64,000 nucleotides of DNA from Sinorhizobium sp. 8-89 (GCF_030124325.1 NZ_JASKLR010000024.1:1-64000); one strand, 5' to 3'; positions 1 through 8,917 are shown, numbered from the stretch's first letter. The notes: generated by a model from the sequence alone, not told the origin. Translations and numbers: made by a program.

Positions 1-747
1 GTTCTCGACATTGCGGATCGTATCCTCCGCAACACCGTCAACAAAGACAGTGGAGTTATTGGCGCCGTTGAGCGTTACGACAACCGCATCCGTCTTCTCC
101 CTGAGGTCAAAAGTGTCGACCCCGGCGCCGCCATCGGCCGTGTCGTTGCCGGCGCCACCGAAGAGTGAATCGTCGCCGCCGCCGCCGTTGAGGGTGTCGC
201 TGCCGGCCTCGCCGCGCAGGACGTTGTTCTGACTGCTGCCGGTCAGGATGTCGTCGCCTGAGCCGCCATAAGCGTTCTCGAAGTTGCTGATTGTATCCTC
301 GGCGAGACCGTTGACGAAGACCGTGGTCGGCGTCGCTCCACCCAGAGTGATCACGACCGACGTGGTCTTGTCGGCATAGTCTACCGTGTCATTGCCGGCG
401 CCGCCGTCGAGCACGTCGCTTCCGCCCCCGCCTCTGATAAGATTGTTTTGTGCGTCGCCGGTGATGGTGTCGGCACCCGAGCCGCCATAGACGTTTTCGA
501 TCTTGCGGAGAATGTCTTCGGCAACACCGCCGACCGTCACCACCGCATCATTGATCCCGTTGAGCGTGACGGTGATCCCTGCCGTCTTCTCCCGATAGTC
601 GGCCGTGTCCACGCCTGAGCCGCCGTCGATGACGTCAGCCCCTCCCAGTCCCTGAATGAGATCGTCACCGGCCGCGCCGAGGATCGTGTCGTCCTGATCC
701 GTGCCGATGAGGGTATTGTTTCCAGATGTGCCGGTGATGACTGCCAT
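1..747 (-). CDS. RTX-type calcium-binding repeat protein (N-terminal part)
   Basis: This is the first 249 codons of a larger gene that runs off the left edge. The ATG at 747 follows GGAGG by 7 nt. The protein has no signal peptide and starts almost at once with glycine/aspartate nonapeptides such as GGSGADTITG and GGAGNDTVD, the Ca-binding RTX beta-roll. Three longer modules of about 75 residues alternate with the nonapeptides; each has a xxKTxxVVxTLNG strand, a VxGxAEDTIxNxEN stretch and a YGGSG turn. RTX proteins usually leave the cell by type I secretion through a C-terminal signal, which would lie outside the window. Beside an exopolysaccharide locus such proteins are often secreted glycanases or matrix proteins; which applies here cannot be seen. 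Confidence 0.88.
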   Translation of the reverse strand, partial: MAVITGTSGNNTLIGTDQDDTILGAAGDDLIQGLGGADVIDGGSGVDTADYREKTAGITVTLNGINDAVVTVGGVAEDILRKIENVYGGSGADTITGDAQNNLIRGGGGSDVLDGGAGNDTVDYADKTTSVVITLGGATPTTVFVNGLAEDTISNFENAYGGSGDDILTGSSQNNVLRGEAGSDTLNGGGGDDSLFGGAGNDTADGGAGVDTFDLREKTDAVVVTLNGANNSTVFVDGVAEDTIRNVEN

Positions 748-851
748 GGCTAATCCTCCCGTTCGGAACCCTGAAGCCGCAAAGCGCGGGGCATTGGGGT
801 TCGTTTCAATGTTTCAGTGCGGTGCCCTTGCGCACTTTTCATTTGTTGCGG

Positions 852-888
852 TGCATGTCGTTAACGCAAACCGTTGCGCATTTCGGCG
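852..888. repeat. Rhizobial intergenic repeat, module A
   Basis: This lies in the gap between the GtrA gene and the RTX gene. The core TGCATGTCGTTAACGCAAAC followed by CGTTGCG matches a second copy at 8972-9000 (TGTATGTCGTCACCGCAAAC then GGCTGCG). It resembles the imperfect palindromic intergenic repeats common in Rhizobium and Sinorhizobium genomes. Function is unknown. Confidence 0.45.
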
Positions 889-895
889 TCGTCCA

Positions 896-1297
896 CTAGG
901 TGCGAAAGACCCACAGGAGCGCGACGAGATAGTTCCAGGCGAAGACCACAGGAACGCTAAGAATTTTTGCAAGAGGCGGCGGAATCAACCTCGCCAGCAG
1001 CGCGACCAGACAGGTCGAAATTACGAGGCCGGTGAGAGTGCCGAGGACGAACTTCAGCGCCTGAACCTGACTGTGCCGTGCGCGGAAGGTCCACGACCGG
1101 TTGAGAATGTAGCTCACGAGAATGCCGCAGGAATAGGATAGGATATTGGCCTGGCCGGGTGCGGCGCCGACGGCAAATAGACCGGTGAAAAGAACGAAAT
1201 CCAAAGTCGTCGTGACCGCACCAACAGTGGCAAAGCGCAGCAACCTGTCGGCGCCTTCCTGCCGGCCGAAGGTGTAGCGGGCGAGAAGATTTCGCAT
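896..1297 (-). CDS. GtrA-like membrane protein
   Basis: This 133-residue protein has four hydrophobic segments, at about residues 20-40, 47-65, 80-103 and 108-130, the size and layout of the GtrA family. GtrA proteins are thought to help move polyprenyl-linked sugars across the inner membrane. Family landmarks visible are the early FATVGAVTTTLDFVLF segment and the loop ILNRSWTFR. The start overlaps the stop of the upstream GT2 gene (TGATG), so the two are translationally coupled. That pairing of a DPM1-like transferase with GtrA is the standard bactoprenol-linked glucosylation arrangement. It is the last gene of the leftward CDP-sugar operon. It probably adds or exports a side-chain sugar on a surface polymer. 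Confidence 0.85.
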   Translation of the reverse strand: MRNLLARYTFGRQEGADRLLRFATVGAVTTTLDFVLFTGLFAVGAAPGQANILSYSCGILVSYILNRSWTFRARHSQVQALKFVLGTLTGLVISTCLVALLARLIPPPLAKILSVPVVFAWNYLVALLWVFRT

Positions 1298-2286
1298 CAG
1301 GCTGACCCCACTCTCGACGGCGCATGTTCAGGCTGACTGTGAAACTCGTCGTTCAGGCTGGCCTCGATTATGGGTGTCGGACGTCGCTTGGATTGCATGA
1401 ATATCCGTCCGATATATTCGCCAATGATCCCGAGGAAAATCGCGTTCAGCGTGATGGAGAGCAGGATCAGGATCGTTGTCGTTGCAAAACCGGCAGGCCA
1501 CTCCTGACCAAAAACCAGCTTGCCGATGACATATCCAATGAGCAGCAGAAAGGTCGCTGTCCCCATGATCAGGCTGGTCATCGAGGCAATCCGCAAAGGC
1601 GTCAGCGAATGATTGAGAATGCCGTCCACAGCCAGCGAGAACATGGCCCTGAACGGAAATTTGCTTTCGCCCGCCACCCGCGCCTCGCGGTCATACTCGA
1701 AACCCATTTGAGAGAAGCCCATCGCGCTGATCAGCCCGCGCAGATAGGGTGACGTGTCGTCGACCCGGCGCAACTCATCCAGGATGCGTCTGTCGACCAG
1801 GCGGAATTCACCGACGTTCAGCGGGAGGTCGTCTTCGCTCAGGGCATTGATGCATCGGTAGAAGGTGCGCCTCATGAAGGCAGTGAACCAATCATCCGTG
1901 AGCGAGCGGCGAATTCCATAGACGACCTGATGCCCCTGCCGCCAGAGGGCCACCATCTGAGGAATGCGGTGCGGCGGGTCCTGAAGATCGCAATCGATCT
2001 GAACGGAGCAATCGCCAGTGGCCGCCTTGTATGCCACGAGGAGCGAGCGCTGATATCCGACATTGCGGCTGAAACGGATGACGCGAACGCAGCGATCCTC
2101 GCGCGCAATCTCCTGGAGGATCTGGAAGGTACGGTCCGATGAATGATTATCAGTGAAGATAATCTCATACCTGTAGCCGGGCATTTCGCCGAACGTATCC
2201 ACGATGGCGGCATAGGCGCGCCGGACGTTCGCCTCCTCGTTGAACGCTGGTACAAGGACAGAAATCAACGGCTTCATGTCAGCCAC
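1297..2286 (-). CDS. GT2 glycosyltransferase (GtrB/DPM1-like)
   Basis: This 329-residue protein has an N-terminal GT-A domain (about 1-235), with LISVLVPAFNEEANV and the metal-binding stretch VQIDCDLQDPP, and two C-terminal membrane helices (about 235-260 and 267-295). That is the GtrB/YfdH layout: transfer of a sugar from a nucleotide donor to undecaprenyl phosphate on the cytoplasmic face. I chose the GTG at 2286 because GGAG lies 7 nt upstream; it shares one base with the upstream TAG stop. ATG at 2277 is an alternative. Downstream it is coupled to the GtrA gene. The donor may be the CDP- or other deoxysugar made by the preceding genes, but that is inference. Confidence 0.9.
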   Translation of the reverse strand: MADMKPLISVLVPAFNEEANVRRAYAAIVDTFGEMPGYRYEIIFTDNHSSDRTFQILQEIAREDRCVRVIRFSRNVGYQRSLLVAYKAATGDCSVQIDCDLQDPPHRIPQMVALWRQGHQVVYGIRRSLTDDWFTAFMRRTFYRCINALSEDDLPLNVGEFRLVDRRILDELRRVDDTSPYLRGLISAMGFSQMGFEYDREARVAGESKFPFRAMFSLAVDGILNHSLTPLRIASMTSLIMGTATFLLLIGYVIGKLVFGQEWPAGFATTTILILLSITLNAIFLGIIGEYIGRIFMQSKRRPTPIIEASLNDEFHSQPEHAPSRVGSA

Positions 2287-3287
2287 TATGGAGCTCCTGT
2301 TCTTTCCCGGCGTGACGTTGTCGGCAAATGGTTATGCGGCTCCTGCAAGCGCAGGTGCTCGCGATACCATGCGACGGTCTGCACGAGACCCTCCGCGAGC
2401 GGAGTGGATGCGCTCCATCCAAGCAGGTTTCGTGCGAGGGCGGTGACGGCGCGGAAATCCGGAATGCCGGACGAACCGTCTGCCGGGCCGTATTGCACGA
2501 GTGTCGGATCGGCGCCGGTTTCGGCGATGATCAGTCGGGCCACGTCGCGCATCGTCGGAGCAAAACCGGTGCCGATATTGATGATCGTGCCGCCAGGCAA
2601 CTGCGCCGCTGCCAAGCGGAGAAGCCCGCCGACGGCGTCGTCGATATAGATCAGATCACGCCGATCCTCCGGATGTCGCACGATCGAAGGCTCTCCGGCC
2701 AGGCATTGGGTAACCAGCGATGGCAGGAGATAGGCGGTGGACTGCCAGGCGCCGTAGACCAGGGCGAGGCGGGCGGTGATGGCCGGGAACGGAAGCCGAC
2801 GCTGAAGGGCGCCGACCAGGTGCGTGGCAGCCACGAGTTCGGCCCCATAGGAGTTGACCGGCATTTCGCGCGTCTCCTCCGGAAAGGGCGCCCGCGCGGA
2901 GCCATATTCGGCGAGCGAGCCGGTCCGGATCATGGTTTTTGGAGGACGAGGCGCGGTCGCGGCTGCGCTCAGCAAGCCGATCAACACTTGCACCTGCTCG
3001 CGCATTCCATCCCTGGCGTCGGAGAAGTCCGGATTTTCCGGCCGGCGCGGACGGGCCGCGAGGTGAAAGATGCACTCGGGCTCGGCGTCGGAAAGACAAT
3101 GCTTGAGCGCTGTTTCTGATTGCAGGTCAAAATTGTGTCGAATGACGTCGCCGCGCAGATCCTGGATCCGCGTATCGTCGGAGCCGGGTCGGATGATGAG
3201 GTGAACCTGGTGGCCGGCCGCAAGACAAGCCCTCGCAAGATGCGAGCCGACGAAGCCTGCGCCACCGGTAATGAGAATACGCGCCAT
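2286..3287 (-). CDS. NAD-dependent epimerase/dehydratase (SDR), possible CDP-sugar reductase
   Basis: This 333-residue extended SDR begins with the Rossmann motif ITGGAGFVGSHLA and has HLAARP and the late IYIDDAVGGLL and NIGTG segments typical of nucleotide-sugar SDRs. Coming after rfbF, rfbG and the RfbH-like gene, it is where a CDP-abequose/paratose synthase or similar 4-ketoreductase would be expected. One oddity: the catalytic YxxxK motif reads Y147-G-A-E-L151, so the lysine seems to be missing, whereas the neighbouring RfbG keeps YSSSK. It may therefore be an altered or inactive reductase, or align differently from my reading. No strong ribosome site precedes the ATG. The substrate is unproven. 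Confidence 0.75.
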   Translation of the reverse strand: MARILITGGAGFVGSHLARACLAAGHQVHLIIRPGSDDTRIQDLRGDVIRHNFDLQSETALKHCLSDAEPECIFHLAARPRRPENPDFSDARDGMREQVQVLIGLLSAAATAPRPPKTMIRTGSLAEYGSARAPFPEETREMPVNSYGAELVAATHLVGALQRRLPFPAITARLALVYGAWQSTAYLLPSLVTQCLAGEPSIVRHPEDRRDLIYIDDAVGGLLRLAAAQLPGGTIINIGTGFAPTMRDVARLIIAETGADPTLVQYGPADGSSGIPDFRAVTALARNLLGWSASTPLAEGLVQTVAWYREHLRLQEPHNHLPTTSRRERTGAP

Positions 3288-3502
3288 CGACTTGGACCCA
3301 GCCTGTCTTGTTGCACCTTGGTCATGCGACCGAAGCCTGCATGCCGCTCAGGAATTGCGAAGCATTACCGCTCATTGAGCGGCACCCATCTTCCGGCGCC
3401 GCCGGATCACCATCGCGGAGGCGGCCCAGAGGTAACGGGATCGTCTCCGATCGTTGAGAGCCGGGCGGAAAACCGCGTACATTACTTCCGCACCTCGCTC
3501 CG

Positions 3503-4741
3503 TTAGGTTCCAGTAGCACTCGCCTGCAGCGGTACTCGTACCTTCGATTTCGCCGAGAAACTGTCGACGAACTCGCGGAACGACGAATGGATATGGTCGA
3601 GTTGCTCCGGAGTGAGACCGTGATGACAGGCGAGCAATATCCCGCCGCGCATCACCCCGTCCGCGACAGGGTAGCCCTCGTCCGAGATGCGGCTGTTGAT
3701 GCCTTCCATTGCCGGTTGGCGCAGGATGTTGCCGGTGAACACGGGGCGAGTCTGAATATCCCTGCGTTCGAGGAAGATCTGCATATCGCGCCTGGTGAAC
3801 GGCGCATCCGGCCGTATCGTCAGCGGGAAGGCAAGCCAGCCGGTACGGGATTCGGGCAATTGCCGCGGCAGGATGAACCAGTCCTCGTATTGTCTAAAGA
3901 AGGCCAACTGGGCGGCAAAGTTGCGCTCCCGGGCGGCAATGTTCTCTTCGAGCCTATCGAGTTGAACAAGCCCGAAGGCGGCGCCTATCTCGGAGGGCTC
4001 CAAATTGAAGCCGAGCGCCTCGAACACGAACTTCGCGTCGTAGGAGAAGCCGTCGATGTCGACATTGAAACGGTTCTCGACCGACTCGGAATCGACGAAC
4101 AGTGAGGAGGTGCGGCCCCAGGAGCGCATCAGCCTCGCGCGGCGCGCCAGCTCATCGTCATTGACGCAGAGCATGCCGCCGTTTCCGGCCGCCGTAATCA
4201 CATGCGAGCCATAGAAGCTGGTCGTGCTGATATCGGAGCGCTTGCCGGTGCTGGCGCCTTTGATGGTGGCGCCGAGCGTATCGCAACTGTCTTCGACGAC
4301 GAATAGACCATGCGCATCGGCAATCGCACGAATGCGCTCCCAATCCGGAAGATTGCCGATCAGTGACGGGATCATCACGGCTCGGGTTTTTGGCGAGATC
4401 ATCCGTTCGATCGCGTCAACATCGATGTTGTAGGTCGCCTCCGCCGCATCGACAAATGCCGGTACGAGACCCGCCCTGACGATGGGCGCGACGGTTGTTG
4501 CAAAGGTCAGGGCCGGAGTGATGACTTCTGCACCTCGCGGCAACTGCAGCATCTCCACGGCGAGGTAATTGGCCGAGGATCCGGAATTGACCATGATGCC
4601 GTGCCGCTTGGCGAAGAGGGCCGCGACGCGCTCCTCCATGCTTCTCACCGCGCGGCCCATTTGGGTCGACGTCCGCATGGCATCCACAACGGCTGCGATT
4701 TCCTTTTCTCCGTAAACGGCCTGCCCATAATTGACACGCAT
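3503..4741 (-). CDS. RfbH-like PLP/PMP-dependent sugar 3-dehydratase (DegT fold), lacking Fe-S cysteines
   Basis: This 412-residue DegT/DnrJ/EryC1-fold enzyme has His180 (SFYGSH) where aminotransferases have the PLP lysine. That change marks the 3-dehydratases RfbH/E1 and ColD, which use PMP to remove a 3-hydroxyl from a 4-keto-6-deoxysugar. Placement after rfbF and rfbG points to CDP-4-keto-6-deoxyglucose as substrate. Classical RfbH/E1 carries a CxC-x7-C type [2Fe-2S] motif right after the RDWGR stretch; here RSWGR (206-210) is followed by TSSLFVDSES with no cysteine. Only Cys153 (EDSCD) remains near the site. Its electron supply or chemistry must therefore differ from E1, perhaps ColD-like. 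GGGAG lies 7 nt before the ATG; 21 nt separate it from rfbG. Confidence 0.8.
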   Translation of the reverse strand: MRVNYGQAVYGEKEIAAVVDAMRTSTQMGRAVRSMEERVAALFAKRHGIMVNSGSSANYLAVEMLQLPRGAEVITPALTFATTVAPIVRAGLVPAFVDAAEATYNIDVDAIERMISPKTRAVMIPSLIGNLPDWERIRAIADAHGLFVVEDSCDTLGATIKGASTGKRSDISTTSFYGSHVITAAGNGGMLCVNDDELARRARLMRSWGRTSSLFVDSESVENRFNVDIDGFSYDAKFVFEALGFNLEPSEIGAAFGLVQLDRLEENIAARERNFAAQLAFFRQYEDWFILPRQLPESRTGWLAFPLTIRPDAPFTRRDMQIFLERRDIQTRPVFTGNILRQPAMEGINSRISDEGYPVADGVMRGGILLACHHGLTPEQLDHIHSSFREFVDSFSAKSKVRVPLQASATGT

Positions 4742-4762
4742 GTGATGCTCCCCATCTGCGGT

Positions 4763-5851
4763 TCAGGCCGCTCGGCCCCAGTCTGCTGCGTATCCGTCAA
4801 GTTGCTGCTGTGAGAACCGGCGCATGTCTGTCGGATCTTCCATGTACCTGCAGTACCAGGCGACGGTCATTGCGACGGCCTCGTCCAGCCCGAGCAAGGG
4901 CTTCCAGCCGAGTTCGACATGCGACTTCGTACTGTCGAGGCGCAGAACGACCGACTCGGCCGGTTCGTCGGCCCGCCGTTCGATGACGTATTCGGGTGGT
5001 CGGCCGCCCCAGTGAGAAACGACCAATTCCGCGAGCGTACCGACATTCACCGTAGCGTCCTTTTCGGGGCCAAAATTCCAGCCACCGGCAAAGCGTGCGC
5101 CGGCATCGACGAGGCCGGCCGCCAGCATGAGGTAGCCGCGAAGCGGCTCAAGAACATGCTGCCATGGTCTCACGTTCTTCGGGTTGCGCAGGCGCGCCGG
5201 GATGCCGGTTTCGGCAGCACGCATCAAGTCCGGAATCAGCCGGTCGGCGCCCCAGTCTCCGCCTCCGATCACGTTGCCTGCCCGCACCGTGGCAAGTTGC
5301 GGACCCCCGGGATCGCTGAAGAAGGAGGAGCGGTAGGCCGCGGCAACCAATTCGGCACATCCTTTCGATGAACTGTAGGGGTCGCGGCCGCCCATCGGGT
5401 CGCTTTCTCGGTATCCCCACACCCATTCCCGGTTCTCGTAACATTTGTCGCTCGTGACAATGACGATGCCGCGCAATGACGGCATGCGGCGCGCCGCCTC
5501 GAGCACCACGGCGGTTCCGATGACGTTGGTCATATAGGTGTCGACCGGCGTCTCGTAGGAGGTTCGCACCACGGCCTGCGCCGCCATGTGAATGACGAGG
5601 TCGAAGTCCTGCCCGCCTATGCTCTCCATGAAGCCTGCCTCGGCGCGAATGTCGCCAACGCGCCCCTCGACGAGGCCCTCGAGGTCAACGGCAGAGCAGA
5701 ACGAAGGGGCGGGCACCGGCAGTGCAACACCAACCACATGCGCGCCGAGACGGCGAAGCCAAAGCGACAGCCATCCGCCCTTGAAACCAGTGTGCCCGGT
5801 GACGAGGACCCGGCGGCCGCGTAGAACCCGTGAGAGATCCGACTCGTTCAC
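4763..5851 (-). CDS. rfbG: CDP-glucose 4,6-dehydratase
   Basis: This 362-residue extended SDR makes CDP-4-keto-6-deoxyglucose from CDP-glucose. It has the family N-terminus VLVTGHTGFKGGWLSLWL, the MAAQAVVRTSY segment, the catalytic PYSSSKGC (YxxxK) and the VRAGNVIGGGDW loop. I start it at GTG 5851, behind a GGAGCGGGAA ribosome site and 14 nt after the rfbF stop. An upstream ATG at 5935 would add 28 unrelated residues and overlap rfbF by 70 bp. The length then matches the usual 355-360 residues. It is the second gene of the operon and supplies the RfbH-like enzyme. Confidence 0.93.
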   Translation of the reverse strand: MNESDLSRVLRGRRVLVTGHTGFKGGWLSLWLRRLGAHVVGVALPVPAPSFCSAVDLEGLVEGRVGDIRAEAGFMESIGGQDFDLVIHMAAQAVVRTSYETPVDTYMTNVIGTAVVLEAARRMPSLRGIVIVTSDKCYENREWVWGYRESDPMGGRDPYSSSKGCAELVAAAYRSSFFSDPGGPQLATVRAGNVIGGGDWGADRLIPDLMRAAETGIPARLRNPKNVRPWQHVLEPLRGYLMLAAGLVDAGARFAGGWNFGPEKDATVNVGTLAELVVSHWGGRPPEYVIERRADEPAESVVLRLDSTKSHVELGWKPLLGLDEAVAMTVAWYCRYMEDPTDMRRFSQQQLDGYAADWGRAA

Positions 5852-5865
5852 GTTTCCCGCTCCGC

Positions 5866-6687
5866 CTAGAGTCTTGCCAGCGGCAACTCGGCCGCGGCAG
5901 ATTGAGGTGTCGGGCTTCGGTCGAATTGCATCCACGGCGGATCGTCGGTTTCCGCAAGGCCGTTCAGATAATCGCGGTCGCGGATCGTATCCATCGGATG
6001 CCAGAAGCCCTTGTGCTTGTAGGCAAAGAGCTCACCATCCCTGGCGAGGTTCGTAAGCGGCGCCATCTCCAACGGATCCGACGGGCCAGAAATGTAATCC
6101 AGAACGCCTGGTTCAAATACGAAGAAGCCGCCATTGATCCAGGTCTCGTGCCTGCGCACCTTTTCCGTGAACTCGACGACCTTGTCGCCCTCGATCTCCA
6201 GATTGCCAAATCTCGCCGGCGGCTGCACGGCGGTGACAGTGGCCAGACGACCGTGCGAGCGGTGGAAGTCGAGCAGCGCTTCGATATCGATATTGCCGAC
6301 GCCATCCGAATAGGTGGCCATGAAGGTCTCGCCGTCGAGCCAGTCGCGCAGCCGAAGCAATCGGCCGCCGGTCATCGTCGAAAGGCCGGTGTCGACCACC
6401 GATACGTTCCAGTCGAGGGGATGAACCGGGCGCAGCACCATGGAACCGTTTCCAAGCGCCACCGTGAAATCCGCGGTCGACAAGTGGAAATTGTGGAAGA
6501 AGTTCTTGATGAACATGCATTTGTAGCCGCCGGCGACGACGAAGTCGTTAAAGCCCCAGCGGCTGTATATGTCCATCACGTGGAGAATGATCGGCTTGCC
6601 GCCGACCTCCACCATGGGCTTTGGAATGCGTGTGGTCTCCTCGGCGAGGCGGGATCCGAGACCCCCTGCGAAAAGAACGACCTTCAT
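5866..6687 (-). CDS. rfbF: Glucose-1-phosphate cytidylyltransferase
   Basis: This enzyme makes CDP-glucose from CTP and glucose-1-phosphate, the entry step to CDP-deoxysugars. The 273-residue protein opens with the nucleotidyltransferase signature VVLFAGGLGSRLAEET followed by IPKPMVEVGGKPI. It keeps YSDGVGN, WINGGFFVFEPG and the C-terminal FWHPMDTIRDRDYLN typical of RfbF. The ATG at 6687 has GGAGG 6 nt upstream; an earlier ATG at 6735 lacks a site. The C-terminus is about 15 residues longer than in enterobacteria. It is the first gene of the leftward operon, so the operon promoter should lie in 6688-7248. Confidence 0.94.
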   Translation of the reverse strand: MKVVLFAGGLGSRLAEETTRIPKPMVEVGGKPIILHVMDIYSRWGFNDFVVAGGYKCMFIKNFFHNFHLSTADFTVALGNGSMVLRPVHPLDWNVSVVDTGLSTMTGGRLLRLRDWLDGETFMATYSDGVGNIDIEALLDFHRSHGRLATVTAVQPPARFGNLEIEGDKVVEFTEKVRRHETWINGGFFVFEPGVLDYISGPSDPLEMAPLTNLARDGELFAYKHKGFWHPMDTIRDRDYLNGLAETDDPPWMQFDRSPTPQSAAAELPLARL

Positions 6688-7248
6688 GACGGCCTCCAAC
6701 AACTTTAGCGACGGAAATCCGATTGGATCATCCAATCGGTGTCGTGCACGCGTCTACCGCGGCGCCCTGCATCCTTTCGGACGCACAAGGTTCGTAAAAC
6801 TATATTCTGCTGCGTCGCTTCGCCTTAAATCAAAGCCGGCCTAAGAAACCATAGAAGTAACGGGTGCGCACAGCGAACCGGTAAAAACGCATCCGCAAGG
6901 GGCGTGAATGAAAAAAGCGAACAAGCCGAGCGGGCGCGAAGATTTCAGTACTAAAACGACTGTAACTAAGCTATATTTCTCCGAAATTATTCGAAAAATA
7001 TCTTATTTAAGCTCATGCTATCCATACTTCCGTGAATCCGCAAGCTGCGCGGTGTCAGGATAATCCCTATGGCGTTGTCGGGAATAACCCGGGATGGTGC
7101 CGAGGAATCGCTTTCGATACAGAGAAGGATGTCATGGGGCCTCGAGACTTGGGCCGTGCTTCCCTAAGGCGAGCAGCGGCTGCGGGCCGGCGGCAACGTG
7201 ATCGATGTCCCAAGTACTGGAATGTCTTTGCGGTCGGGGGAAATCTGA
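6688..7248. promoter_or_regulatory. Divergent intergenic region with AT-rich core
   Basis: These 561 bp separate rfbF (leftward) from the GT39-like gene (rightward) and hold no convincing gene. Positions about 6940-7020 are strikingly AT-rich for this genome, with runs such as CTATATTTCTCC and GAAAAATATCTTATT. Two divergent promoters are expected here. AT-rich tracts of this kind are typical targets of MucR/Ros-type regulators of rhizobial exopolysaccharide genes; that link is inference. Confidence 0.5.
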
Positions 7249-8880
7249 ATGACGGATGTTAAAGAGGTCACTCCATCACAGGTCGCAATGCCCTCGGCAG
7301 ACCTGAGGGCGCTGCTCTATCGCGTTGCGATCGTCATTCTCTCGGCGCTGCTTCTTTTCGCCCTGCTGCTGAGGGTGATGAACTACGAGATGCGCAAGGA
7401 CGAGCAATTATACGTGCCGCCAATCGCGCTCCTCGATCACCATCGCCTCTATGAGGATTTCTTCTACAATCATCCGCCGGGTTCGGCCTGGTTGTTCCAT
7501 TGGGTCGGCGCGATCGTCGGATCGGACCATCTGTTGTTCAGCGGCCGGCTGTCCGTCTTTCTTGCCTGGATGTTGTTGCTGGCGGCGATCGGAGGCATCA
7601 CCTACTCGCTGACGCGATCCGGACTGATCAGTTGGTGCGTGGCCGCTATCACTGTTGCGAACGATCTCTTCCTGACTCAGACGGGCATGGCGGCGACGAA
7701 TAACTTTCTACCGCTGCCTTTCGCGTTCCTCGGCCTCGGGCTGTTTGTGCTCGCTGTCAAAGAGAGGCATCCCAAGCCTTTTCTGCTTGCGATTGCCGGC
7801 TTCTGCCTGTCACTTGCCGCTGCCTTCAAGATCAGTGCCGTGGCCTTCATCCCGCCGGTGGCGATCGCAGCCTTTCTGCTGCCGCGCGCCTGCCGTTTCA
7901 AGGACCGCCTTCTGCGTGTTGTTGCGCCGCTTGCTGTGGGAGGTCTGGTGGGGGGGATGCCGATTCTCATACCCTTGGTCTCGGCGCCCCAGAGATTCCT
8001 TGCCCATGTTGCGCAATATCACACCGGCCCACATCTGCAGTATTGGCGAATAGCAGATGCACCCGGGGAAGAGCAGGCCTTATCTCTGATGGCGAAGCTG
8101 TTGCTCGCACAGAGTATATGGTTCTCCGCGACCTGCGCCGTGGTGATTTCCGTTCTTGTCGCACTTCTTCTAACGGCGCTACAGGCGCCGGACGACGGCG
8201 TGCGAGCACGGCTTTCTCGCATCGTAAACGGGCCGCTTCTCGTTGTCGCCGGCGCGTTCGTTTGCAGCGCCGCCATGAGCCTCTTGCCCACGCCCAGCTT
8301 CCCCCAATATTTCGCGCCGCCGCTGATTTGTCTCCCCTTGGGGCTCGCTCTGCTTTTCGGCAGTCTTGCGCCCGAGACGCGAACACGCTTCCAGCCGGTG
8401 TTTGTCGCCGCGACGATGGTGGTTCTGGCGATCGAGGCGCCGCGTCTTGCTCAGTATATCGGGACGGCTGTCCGGGCGGACCGGTGGACGGTAACGCGGG
8501 TTCACGAGGCAGGTGTTGCTATCTCGCAGCGGATTGCGGTGGCGCGCGCGCAGGGAAAGGTGGCCACGTTGTCGCCGATCTATCCGCTTGAGGGTCATTT
8601 GGAGGTCTATCCGGAACTGGCGACTGGCCCCTTCGCCTATCGAACCGCAGATTTCACCGAACCGGCACTTGCAGCCTGGTACAGGATGACGTCGCCGGGT
8701 CGCATTACGGCCATGTTCGAGGCTGACCCGCCGGCGGCGCTGCTACTAGGCTTCGACGAGGTGCTTGAGCGGCCGATGCTCGATTATGCGCGGCGAAATG
8801 GCTATCTGCCTTCAACCGACCTTGGTTTCAAGGACCGATATGGCAGCCCGGTGCTTTATCTGAAGCCGTCGCCGCAATGA
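7249..8880 (+). CDS. Membrane glycosyltransferase (GT39/ArnT-like fold)
   Basis: This 543-residue polytopic protein has about ten to twelve hydrophobic helices. An acidic first periplasmic loop (MRKDEQLYVPP) is followed by YEDFFYNHPPGSAWLF, the pattern of GT-C enzymes (GT39/GT83) that transfer a sugar from a polyprenyl-phosphate donor on the periplasmic side. The soluble C-terminus (about 400-543) is where such enzymes bind acceptor. A GGGGGAAA ribosome site precedes the ATG. It stands alone in its orientation, divergent from rfbF. It may use the lipid-linked sugar made by the GT2/GtrA pair, but the donor cannot be told from sequence. Confidence 0.78.
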   Translation: MTDVKEVTPSQVAMPSADLRALLYRVAIVILSALLLFALLLRVMNYEMRKDEQLYVPPIALLDHHRLYEDFFYNHPPGSAWLFHWVGAIVGSDHLLFSGRLSVFLAWMLLLAAIGGITYSLTRSGLISWCVAAITVANDLFLTQTGMAATNNFLPLPFAFLGLGLFVLAVKERHPKPFLLAIAGFCLSLAAAFKISAVAFIPPVAIAAFLLPRACRFKDRLLRVVAPLAVGGLVGGMPILIPLVSAPQRFLAHVAQYHTGPHLQYWRIADAPGEEQALSLMAKLLLAQSIWFSATCAVVISVLVALLLTALQAPDDGVRARLSRIVNGPLLVVAGAFVCSAAMSLLPTPSFPQYFAPPLICLPLGLALLFGSLAPETRTRFQPVFVAATMVVLAIEAPRLAQYIGTAVRADRWTVTRVHEAGVAISQRIAVARAQGKVATLSPIYPLEGHLEVYPELATGPFAYRTADFTEPALAAWYRMTSPGRITAMFEADPPAALLLGFDEVLERPMLDYARRNGYLPSTDLGFKDRYGSPVLYLKPSPQ

Positions 8881-8917
8881 TCTGCTGCATGGATCGGAAC
8901 CAGTTTAAGGATAAATA

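Noticed and set aside
1-747. Regular short repeats at the left edge as a possible CRISPR array
   Set aside because: The periodicity is 27 bp coding for Ca-binding nonapeptides in one open frame; repeats are degenerate and there are no spacers.
7032-7262. Small open frame before the GT39-like gene
   Set aside because: No ribosome site, Arg-rich composition and it runs into the start of the next gene; treated as intergenic.
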